64,000 bases of DNA, taken from positions 743,022 through 807,021 of the forward strand of contig NZ_LR701494.1 in assembly GCF_902498785.1 (NCBI RefSeq), in the 5' to 3' direction. The notes beneath the pieces were generated by a model. The model was not told the DNA's origin and did no database searches. It was given only the letters and a program-made list of their open reading frames with translations. Positions 16,838 to 24,355 of this stretch are shown here, piece by piece. This stretch comes from Sphingomonas sp. EC-HK361. GTDB taxonomy: Bacteria > Pseudomonadota > Alphaproteobacteria > Sphingomonadales > Sphingomonadaceae. The translations under genes and the position numbers were made by a program. Positions within the stretch are counted from its first letter, which is position 1, and each line of letters starts with the position of its first letter.

Positions 16838-18657
16838 TGGCCGGACTCCGCAGCGCACACCGCATAGCCGAGCGGCGGCAGCGTCACCGTGACGCTTCCG
16901 GGCGCGCTCGCGGTCGGCACGCAGGTGCCGGCGAGCGTCGTAAAGCGGGTCGAGCCGACATTCACCTCGACCTGCCGGGTGATCGGCGCGGTCGAGGTGT
17001 TGAAGGCGAGGAGGATTTCCGCGCCCGTCGCCGGATCGAGGCGTGACGCGGCAAAGAGCCCCGGCTTCTCCTCGACCCAGCGGATGACGGTCTTGCCGCG
17101 GGTGAGCGCCGGATGGCTGGTACGCACTTTCGCAAGTGCTGAAATCTCGCGGTAAAGCGGGTGATCGGGGTTGAAATTCGCGACTGCGTTGGTCGATTTG
17201 CTGCCGATCAGCGTGTTGTCGTTATAGACCGCGACCTTCGATGCGAACATGTCCTCGCGCGCGTCCTGATCGCCGCCGTCGCCGGCGAACCCCTGCTCGT
17301 CGCCCGAATAGATGGTCGGCACGCCGCGCAACGTCAGCAGCATCGCGTGCGCGAGCATGTCGCGCTTCAGCACCTCGGCATCGTCGGCTTTGGGCTTGGC
17401 CTTGCGGATGAACCAGCCGACGCGGCCCTGATCGTGATTGCCGAGGAAGGTCGGCAGCTGCTCGGCTGCCTCCGCGCCGCCTTCGTAGAGCGAATCGCCC
17501 ATGAAGAGCTTCGCGAGCTCGCTTGTCGGCGCATCGGCCTCGACCACGTCGTTCACCGCGCGGTCGAAGGCGAAGTCGAGCACTGCGGGCAGCTTGTCGA
17601 CGCGGGTGTGTGCCGCGAGCCGCGCCGGGTCCATGTCGCCGGTCGCGACCTCGCCGAAGATGTGGAAGTTGGCGATGCCCTTGGCCGCGGCGCGTGCCTT
17701 CATGGCGGGCACGAACGCCTGCCAGAATTCCGGGTTCACATGCTGCGCCGTATCGATGCGGAAGCCGTCGACGCCATACCGGTCGATCCAGCCGCCGAAG
17801 ATATCGATCATGCCGGCGATGACCTTCGGGTTTTCGGTCATCAGGTCGTCGAGGCCGGAGAAGTCGCCCATCGTCGAGCTTTCGCCGGCGAAGGTGGAAT
17901 TGCCCCGGTTGTGGTATAGCGTCACGTCGTTCAGCCACGCGGGCGTCTTCGCCTTTTCCAAATCCTTCGGGATGTAAGGCGTGTAGGCGTAGCTCGGATC
18001 GGCGAGCTTCGCGAAATTCTCGGGCGTCTGCACCGCGTCTCCCGCAAAACCGGCGTTGATCGCCTTGCCAGTCACCCCGCCCTTGCGCTGATAGGGGTAG
18101 GTCGCGCGGTCGCGATAGTCACACTTCGATCCTTCACCGCATTCGCGGTACTGGATCACGTCGGCGGTGTGGTTGACGATGATGTCCATATAGACCTTCA
18201 TCCCCCGCGCATGCGCCGCATCGACGAGCGCGCGGAAATCGGCCTCGGTGCCGAGGTGCGGATCGACTTTGGTGAAATCGGTGATCCAGTAGCCGTGATA
18301 GCCGGCCGATTCCTGACCCTTCGCGCCCTGCACCGCCTTGTTCTTGAAAATGGGGCCGACCCACAGCGCGGTCACGCCGAGCCCCTGGATGTAATCGAGC
18401 CGCTTGACGAGGCCCTTCAGGTCGCCGCCGTGGTAGAAGCCCTTGTGGGTGGGATCGAACCCGGTCGTCAGCGGTCCGCCCTTTAGCCCGCCGCGATCGT
18501 TCGACGGGTCGGCGTTCTCGAACCGGTCGGGCAGGACGAAATAGATCACCTCGTCCTGCGGCAGACGGTCGCGGAAAGACGCCGGTGCTGCGGCCTGCGC
18601 GAGCGCAGGCGCGGGAAGTGCGGTTGCGAGAAAGAGTGCGAGCAGAGGAAGTTTCAT
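16834..18657 (-). CDS. Exported alpha-amylase (GH13)
   Basis: This 607-residue exported or periplasmic alpha-amylase has a signal peptide, about residues 1-20, ending ALPAPALAQ. The GH13 barrel has the nucleophile D302 in GFRIDTAQH, the acid/base E336 in FGEVATG and the stabilising D409 in LGNHDQGR. VMDIIVNHTADV-like region II is visible as MDIIVNHTAD. The C-terminal beta domain is about 520-607. The ATG overlaps the upstream halogenase stop by four bases, and the stop overlaps the GH13 glucosidase GTG. It is probably the first enzyme to cut dextrins brought in by the TonB-dependent receptor encoded upstream. Confidence 0.9.
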   Translation of the reverse strand: MKLPLLALFLATALPAPALAQAAAPASFRDRLPQDEVIYFVLPDRFENADPSNDRGGLKGGPLTTGFDPTHKGFYHGGDLKGLVKRLDYIQGLGVTALWVGPIFKNKAVQGAKGQESAGYHGYWITDFTKVDPHLGTEADFRALVDAAHARGMKVYMDIIVNHTADVIQYRECGEGSKCDYRDRATYPYQRKGGVTGKAINAGFAGDAVQTPENFAKLADPSYAYTPYIPKDLEKAKTPAWLNDVTLYHNRGNSTFAGESSTMGDFSGLDDLMTENPKVIAGMIDIFGGWIDRYGVDGFRIDTAQHVNPEFWQAFVPAMKARAAAKGIANFHIFGEVATGDMDPARLAAHTRVDKLPAVLDFAFDRAVNDVVEADAPTSELAKLFMGDSLYEGGAEAAEQLPTFLGNHDQGRVGWFIRKAKPKADDAEVLKRDMLAHAMLLTLRGVPTIYSGDEQGFAGDGGDQDAREDMFASKVAVYNDNTLIGSKSTNAVANFNPDHPLYREISALAKVRTSHPALTRGKTVIRWVEEKPGLFAASRLDPATGAEILLAFNTSTAPITRQVEVNVGSTRFTTLAGTCVPTASAPGSVTVTLPPLGYAVCAAESGQ

Positions 18658-20174
18658 GCGGCCACCGTGGTTGGGGCGGCCGCTGCATGGGCCGCGATGA
18701 AGGCGTCGTGGGTCGGCATCCGCGCGGCGACGCCTTGGGCGTGGCGGCGGGCGAGCGCGAGATATTCGGCGAGTTCTGCGGCCGAGAGATCGTCGGCGAG
18801 CGGATGATAGGCTTGCGGACGGATGCCCTGCCCGGTCATCACCTGGAGCCATGCGACCTCGGTGAACAGCTCGTGACTTTCGTGGACGATCCGGCCGCTT
18901 TCGCGGAACAACGCGATCCGCGCGGCGAGGCTGTCCGGAATCGCAGCCTCGCGGCAGGCGCGCCAGAACGGCTCGTCGCGGCCGTTGGCGTGATAGTGGA
19001 AGATCAGGAAATCACGGATCGCTTCCCATTCGCGCGCGGTCTGGCGATTGAACTCGGCCGCACTCGCGGGGCTGTCGCCTGCCGGCAGCAGCTGGAGCAG
19101 TCGCGCGATGCCCGACTGGACGAGGTGGATGCTCGTCGATTCGAGCGGCTCCATGAACCCAGCCGCCAGCCCGAGCGCGATGCAGTTGCCGACCCACGCC
19201 CGCTTGCGCCGCCCTGCACGGAAGCGTAGCGGGCGTGGATCGGCGAGCGGCGCGCCATCCAGCCCCGCAAGCAGGATGTCGGCCGCGCGATCGTCCGACA
19301 GATGCGCGCTGGAATAGACGATGCCGTTGCCACAGCGATGCTGGAGCGGGATGCGCCACTGCCACCCCGCCTCCTTCGCAGTCGCGCGGGTATAGGGCGT
19401 CAGCGCGCCAGCATTGGCGGACGGCACCGCGAGCGCACGGTCGCACGGCAGCAGGTGCGTCCAGTCCTCATAGCCGGCGTGGAGAGCCTCCTCGATCAGC
19501 AGACCCCGAAAGCCCGAGCAGTCGATGAAGAGATCGCCGGCGACCTTGCGATCGCCTTCAAGCGTGATCGAAGCAATGTTGCCGTCATCGACCGCGACAT
19601 GGACGACCTGGCCCTCGATCCGCTCGACCCCGCGCGCCTCGGCGTAGCGGCGCAGGAAAGCGGCGTAGAGCGCGGCGTCGAACTGGAACGCCCAGGCGAC
19701 CCCGCTCGGCAATTCGGTACGGCCGAGATCGCGCGCGAAACGGTTGCCGCGCGCGGCGATCGCGGTCGGGGAATAGTCCCACAGATCGCCTGCCGCCTCG
19801 CCGCCGCGCAGCCAGTAATGATGGAACGGCACGAGCCCCATGCCGCGGCCGATCGTGCCGAAGGCGTGGAGGTAGCGACTGTCGCCGCTCGATTTCGGGC
19901 CAGACCAGCCGACGAACTCGATCCCCAGCTTGAACGTGCCTAGCGTCGCGCGGACAAACGCATCCTCGTCGATGCCGAGATGCGCGTTGAAGAGGCGCAG
20001 CTGCGGGATCGTCGCCTCGCCCACCCCGACCGTGCCGATCGCATCGGATTCGATCAGCCGCACCGTCCAGCCCGCGGGCAGGAAGCGCGCAAAGGCCGCC
20101 GCCGCCATCCAGCCGGCGGTTCCCCCGCCGACGATGACAACGTTTGGAGAGGGCGTGGTTTTCGTCTTGTCCAT
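18654..20174 (-). CDS. Flavin-dependent tryptophan halogenase family protein (2)
   Basis: This 506-residue PrnA-like FAD halogenase homologue has GGGTAGWM (16-23), the catalytic lysine K82 in TFKLGIEF, the signature WQWRIP, and the EPLEST segment. All key residues are present. It differs from the first halogenase in having a longer insert after GWSGPKSSGDSRYLHAF and an arginine-rich stretch (RAGRRKRAWVGN). It follows the TonB-dependent receptor gene after a 160-base gap containing a repeat and overlaps the amylase start by four bases. It is therefore the second gene of the starch operon. The halogenation substrate, if any, is unknown. Confidence 0.88.
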   Translation of the reverse strand: MDKTKTTPSPNVVIVGGGTAGWMAAAAFARFLPAGWTVRLIESDAIGTVGVGEATIPQLRLFNAHLGIDEDAFVRATLGTFKLGIEFVGWSGPKSSGDSRYLHAFGTIGRGMGLVPFHHYWLRGGEAAGDLWDYSPTAIAARGNRFARDLGRTELPSGVAWAFQFDAALYAAFLRRYAEARGVERIEGQVVHVAVDDGNIASITLEGDRKVAGDLFIDCSGFRGLLIEEALHAGYEDWTHLLPCDRALAVPSANAGALTPYTRATAKEAGWQWRIPLQHRCGNGIVYSSAHLSDDRAADILLAGLDGAPLADPRPLRFRAGRRKRAWVGNCIALGLAAGFMEPLESTSIHLVQSGIARLLQLLPAGDSPASAAEFNRQTAREWEAIRDFLIFHYHANGRDEPFWRACREAAIPDSLAARIALFRESGRIVHESHELFTEVAWLQVMTGQGIRPQAYHPLADDLSAAELAEYLALARRHAQGVAARMPTHDAFIAAHAAAAPTTVAA

Positions 20175-20214
20175 GCCTCGCCTCCCTGTTCCGCTTCGGT
20201 CCTGGAGTCCGTCC

Positions 20215-20280
20215 GTCCGGCCTGCGCGAAGTCGAAGGCCATGCTTGGCGCAAAGTGCTTCGACTTCGCTCAGTACGAAC
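20215..20280. repeat. Inverted repeat between TonB receptor and halogenase genes
   Basis: GCGAAGTCGAAGGCC is mirrored by GTGCTTCGACTTCGC, with outer CCTG/CAGT and GTACGAAC parts. It is the same class as 59714-59784. Its place between the receptor and the enzyme genes suggests partial termination or mRNA stabilisation that would lower expression of the downstream genes. Confidence 0.8.
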
Positions 20281-20334
20281 GAGTCTGGTTGACGCTCGAT
20301 GCTCTAGCGGAGAACCGAGCAAGACGTCACCGCA

Positions 20335-23139
20335 TCAGAACTTGAAGGTGAACCCCGCCAGATAGCGACGCCCATAGGTCTGATAATCGATGATCTGGAG
20401 CGGCTGCCCCGGATTCTGGGTCGCGAACCGCTCGTTGGTCAGGTTCTGCGCCTGGATATACACCGACAGGCCGTTCAGGAACCCGCGCGAGAAATCATAG
20501 CCGATCTGTGCATCGATGATCGTCTCGGGCAGCGCGCGCCGCTGGACGCGGTTGGCGCCGAAGCCAGAGAGCTCGCCGATGAAGCTCGACCGGTAACGGA
20601 CCGAACCGCGCGCCGAGAAGCCCCATTTCTCGAAATAGCCAGTGCCGTTGGCGACCCATTTGGAGTAGCCGGGAATGTCCGACGGATCGGATGTCGGCGA
20701 GGTGCGGATCTTCGATTCCGTATAGGATGCGCCGCCCGTCACGCCAAAGCCGTCAAGCGCGCTAACGATCTCGCCAAAGGGCAACGTGCCGGCAAGCTCG
20801 ACACCGTAGAGCTCGCCACCACTGATGTTGTATGGCGTTGTAATGACCCCGATCGGCGAGACATAGAGCGGACCGCCGGGATTCGTCGTCTGATAGCCGC
20901 CCGACAGCGGCAGACCCGAATAGTCATAGGCGGTTTCGGGAATGCTCTGGTCGATGACGTAGCTGACGAGCTTCTTGTAGAAGAACTGTGCTGCCAGATA
21001 CCCCTTGTTGCCGAAATACTTCTCGAACGACAGGTCGGCCGCGTTAGCGCGGAACGGACGCAGATACGGGTTGCCGCTGCTTCCCGCGATCAGCTGGCGC
21101 TGTTGATCCACGCCGTAGGCGACAGCGAGGCGCATATCGTCCATGCGCGGACGCATGACTTCGCGCGCCAGCCCCGCGCGGATCACGAAGTCGCTGGGGA
21201 ACCGCAGCGACAGGTTCAGGCTCGGCATGACGTCCCAATAGTCCGCGCCCTTGCGGTTCGCGACCAGCGCATTATTCACGACATAATAGCCGTCGGTATG
21301 CTGCGAGGTGTTGATCGCCTGCAGGCCGATATTGCCGGTCAGTTCGCTGGCGCCGAGCTGCGTCTTGATGTTCGCCTGGGCATATAGCGTCATCAGGTCC
21401 TCATGGACCTGATAGGCCTTGGCCGGGACATCGAGCGACGTGTTCGGCGTCAGCTTGTAGATGCCGCCGTCCAGCAGGGCGAGCGGATCGTAGCTGACGA
21501 TCGGGCCGAGTCCGAGATAGGCCTGCTGCGTCGGCTTGAGCAGATAGTTGCTCGGAATCGCCTTGAATACCGATCCGTCGGCGATCTGCAGCAGCGCCTC
21601 GTCCGGCGTCAGCGACTTATCGTGATTGGTGTAGTTCCACCCGGCCTTGATGCTGGAGAGGAAGCCGCCGTCCATCTCCTTTTCGACCTCGACGCGGTAC
21701 TGCCAGATCCGGTCCTTCACGATCCGGTTGTTGTAATAACCCGCCTGGATGTTGCTGCCGCCCCAGCCGAGCGGATCGGTCAGCCCGATCAGGTTCGGAT
21801 CGGAATAGTCGAGCTGGTGGCTGTAGAACGAACCGGTCTCGCTGGTGGTGAAGCCGATCGTGTCGGTCGCGCCGACGCCGCGGCGAAAGCCGGTGCCCGA
21901 ATAACTTTCGAGGACGAGTTCGTTGCGGTCGGTGCGCGAATGGCTGACATCGACCATCGCGTTCCAGCCGTCATCCCCTTCCCACTTGTTGTTCCAGCCG
22001 AAGGAATAGAGCTTGGCGTGCCGCTGGAACGCATCGTTGCGAACCACGCCTTCGACGTTGGTGAACGTGCCGTTGGTGTAGGTGCCGTTCGTCGCCGTCG
22101 CGGTCGCGGGATTGAAGCGCGCGCCGTTGTTGGTCGGGTCGGTGACCGACTTGTTGTCCTGCCCGTCATAGGCAAGCGGCAGCTCGATGCCGCGCTTGAT
22201 CTGGTCGTCCTTGAAGTCCGAATAAAAGCCGTCGAAGGTCGAGGTGAAGTTGTCGACGGGCTTGAACTCCACCGTCCCCGTCACGCCGAAGCGCTTCAGG
22301 TCGGTCGAGGTGACGTAGGACTTCGACCCGCCGATCAGCGCGTTGCCGTTGATCGTGTTGTAGCCCCAGGAGTTGAACTCCTGAATCTGATAAGGCTCGT
22401 CGGTATAGCTCGCAGCGAGCGCGACACCGATCTTGCCGTCCGCGAACTGGTCGACATAGGTGCCGTTGACGCGGTAGCCATATTGCTTCGACCCCGAATT
22501 GAGCTTGCCCAGATCGGCATCGACGCCGCGCGCGCCGATCGAGATCACGCGCTTGCCATATTCGATCGGACGGATCGTGCGCAGGTCGACGGTGCCCGAC
22601 AGGCCCTGACCGACGATGCTCGCCATCGGCGTCTTGTAGACGAGGACCTGGTTGACGACCTCGGACGGATACTGATCGTATTCCACCGCGCGGTTGTCGC
22701 CGGTCGAGGTCTGTTCGCGACCGTTCAGCAGCGTCGTCGAGAAGTCGGGCGAGAAGCCGCGGATCGAGATGACGTTGGAGCGGCCCGATACGCGCTGCGA
22801 GGTCAGGCCCGGCAGGCGCGCGATCGATTCCGCGATCGAAGCGTCGGGCAGCTTGCCGATATCTTCCGACGACACCGATTCGACGATCTGGTCGCGGTTC
22901 TTCTTCTCGGCGACCGCGGATTCGAGGCTGGCACGAAAGCCGGTGACGACGATGTCCTGATCGTCGGTCGCCGTCTGATCGTCAGTGGTCTGCGCTGGGG
23001 TCTGCGCGGGCGCGGGCGTCGTCTGGGCGAGGGCCGGCGTCGCGGTCAGCACCATGGCCGCGCCGAGTGCGCCGAGGCTTGCGCCGAACGTCAGATGAGC
23101 ACGAAAGCGCGCGGTCGCCGCGCGAGAAAAGTCTGTCAT
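20335..23139 (-). CDS. TonB-dependent outer-membrane receptor (maltodextrin type)
   Basis: This 934-residue receptor has a signal peptide ending near TATPALAQ (about residue 39) and a Thr/Gln/Asp-rich linker. The TonB box DIVVTG lies near residue 63. The plug domain holds SIARLPGLTSQRVSGRSNV and SIRGFSPDFSTTLLNGRE. A long 22-strand barrel ends in the terminal aromatic AGFTFKF. It imports substrates using energy from a TonB-ExbB-ExbD complex, such as the one at 30.5-33 kb. Downstream amylase, GH13 and GH97 genes indicate maltodextrins. The start at 23139 has GGAGGGG seven bases upstream. An ATG 12 bases earlier lacks this. It is probably repressed by the divergent LacI-type regulator through the site near 23233. 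Confidence 0.92.
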   Translation of the reverse strand: MTDFSRAATARFRAHLTFGASLGALGAAMVLTATPALAQTTPAPAQTPAQTTDDQTATDDQDIVVTGFRASLESAVAEKKNRDQIVESVSSEDIGKLPDASIAESIARLPGLTSQRVSGRSNVISIRGFSPDFSTTLLNGREQTSTGDNRAVEYDQYPSEVVNQVLVYKTPMASIVGQGLSGTVDLRTIRPIEYGKRVISIGARGVDADLGKLNSGSKQYGYRVNGTYVDQFADGKIGVALAASYTDEPYQIQEFNSWGYNTINGNALIGGSKSYVTSTDLKRFGVTGTVEFKPVDNFTSTFDGFYSDFKDDQIKRGIELPLAYDGQDNKSVTDPTNNGARFNPATATATNGTYTNGTFTNVEGVVRNDAFQRHAKLYSFGWNNKWEGDDGWNAMVDVSHSRTDRNELVLESYSGTGFRRGVGATDTIGFTTSETGSFYSHQLDYSDPNLIGLTDPLGWGGSNIQAGYYNNRIVKDRIWQYRVEVEKEMDGGFLSSIKAGWNYTNHDKSLTPDEALLQIADGSVFKAIPSNYLLKPTQQAYLGLGPIVSYDPLALLDGGIYKLTPNTSLDVPAKAYQVHEDLMTLYAQANIKTQLGASELTGNIGLQAINTSQHTDGYYVVNNALVANRKGADYWDVMPSLNLSLRFPSDFVIRAGLAREVMRPRMDDMRLAVAYGVDQQRQLIAGSSGNPYLRPFRANAADLSFEKYFGNKGYLAAQFFYKKLVSYVIDQSIPETAYDYSGLPLSGGYQTTNPGGPLYVSPIGVITTPYNISGGELYGVELAGTLPFGEIVSALDGFGVTGGASYTESKIRTSPTSDPSDIPGYSKWVANGTGYFEKWGFSARGSVRYRSSFIGELSGFGANRVQRRALPETIIDAQIGYDFSRGFLNGLSVYIQAQNLTNERFATQNPGQPLQIIDYQTYGRRYLAGFTFKF

Positions 23140-23228
23140 AGTCCCCTCCACTGATCCTGCGCCGTCTTGCGGACGCTGGGCATTTCACAGGATCGCAATG
23201 ATCCCACTCCGGCCGCAATGGAAGCGGA

Positions 23229-23260
23229 CGACATACGTATTCACGGGCATATTCACGGGC
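23229..23260. promoter_or_regulatory. Candidate LacI-family operator and direct repeats
   Basis: ATACGTAT (23233-23240) is a perfect palindrome centred on CG, as LacI-family operators are, within CGACATACGTATTCACG. ATTCACGGGC is repeated at 23239-23248 and 23251-23260, a 12-base period. The site sits about 90 bases from both divergent start codons (23139 and 23329), so one regulator could control both. No binding evidence exists beyond position and symmetry. Confidence 0.5.
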
Positions 23261-23328
23261 GCTTTGCCTTGGCGCGCCATCGGGCGTAGCAGCGGAGAGC
23301 CAATCAGGAGAGGACGACGCAAAGGCCA

Positions 23329-24351
23329 ATGCCGGTGCAGGACAAACCAACCTCGTTCGACATCGCGGCGCTCGCCGGCGTGTCGCAGCCGACGGTCAGC
23401 CGGGCGCTGCGCGGCGACAAGACGGTCAGCGAGGCGACCCGCCTGCGCATCGAGGCGATCGCCGCGCAGCTGAACTACAAGGTCGACAAGAACGCATCGT
23501 CGCTGCGCCGCGGCCAGACCAATACGCTGGCGCTGCTGTTCTTCGACGAACGCACGCCCGACGGATCGCTCATCAACCCGTTTTTCCTGTCGATGCTGGG
23601 CTCCATCCTGCAAACCTGCGCGCGGCGCGGCTATGATCTGCTGACCTCGTTCCAGCAGCTGTCGTCGGACTGGCACGTCGATTACGAGGACAGCCGCAAG
23701 GCGGACGGGATCATCCTGCTCGGCTATGGCGATTACGAGGTCTACCGCGCGCGCGAGGAACAGCTGGTGCGGCAGGGCACGCATTTCGTGCGCTGGGGGT
23801 CGGTCGATCCGTCGAGCGCGGTCGGCACGATTGGGTGCGACAACCTGCGCGGCGGGCGGGACGCGGGCGAGCATCTGATCGCGCGGGGGCGCCGGTCGAT
23901 CGCGTTCATCGGCGACGCATCGGGCCATTATCCCGAGTTCCAGGCGCGGTTCCACGGGCTGTGCGCCGCGCTTCGCGACGCCGGGCTGACCTTCGACGCG
24001 GCGCTGCAGGTCGATGCGCAATCGGTCGAGGATGACGGCTATGGCGCGATGCGCCAGCTCCTCGCGCGCGGCGTCGCGTTCGATGCGGTGTTCGCCGCGT
24101 CCGATCTCATCGCGATCGGTGCGATGCGCGCGCTGGAAGAGGCCGGCATGCGCGTGCCCGAAGACGTGGCCGTCATCGGCTTCGACGATATTCCCGCCGC
24201 CGTCCTCGCCCACCCGCCGCTGACGACGATCGCGCAGGATTTCCGCCGCGCGGGCGAGATGCTGGTCGATACGCTGATCCGCCGCATCGCCAACCAGCCG
24301 ACCGACGCGACGCTGCTTTCGCCGCGGCTGGTGGAGCGCCGCACGACCTGA
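23329..24351 (+). CDS. LacI-family transcriptional regulator
   Basis: This 340-residue repressor has an N-terminal helix-turn-helix, about residues 8-54 (SFDIAALAGVSQPTVSRALRG), with the usual hinge region ending KNASSLRRGQTN. The periplasmic-binding-protein-like sensor domain is about 65-335 (ALLFFDERTPDG, GCDNLRGGRDAGEHL, VAVIGFDDIPAA). It is divergent from the TonB-receptor starch operon and presumably represses it, with a sugar releasing it. ATG 23329 has only a weak AAAGG upstream. GTG 23335 is a possible alternative. It ends four bases before the convergent histidine kinase gene. Confidence 0.9.
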   Translation: MPVQDKPTSFDIAALAGVSQPTVSRALRGDKTVSEATRLRIEAIAAQLNYKVDKNASSLRRGQTNTLALLFFDERTPDGSLINPFFLSMLGSILQTCARRGYDLLTSFQQLSSDWHVDYEDSRKADGIILLGYGDYEVYRAREEQLVRQGTHFVRWGSVDPSSAVGTIGCDNLRGGRDAGEHLIARGRRSIAFIGDASGHYPEFQARFHGLCAALRDAGLTFDAALQVDAQSVEDDGYGAMRQLLARGVAFDAVFAASDLIAIGAMRALEEAGMRVPEDVAVIGFDDIPAAVLAHPPLTTIAQDFRRAGEMLVDTLIRRIANQPTDATLLSPRLVERRTT

Positions 24352-24355
24352 CGGG

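Noticed and set aside
21403-23154. Long plus-strand open frame (583 codons) opposite the TonB receptor gene
   Set aside because: It is a GC-rich shadow of a clear receptor gene, is rich in Arg/Val/Asp with no domain features, and has no ribosome-binding site.
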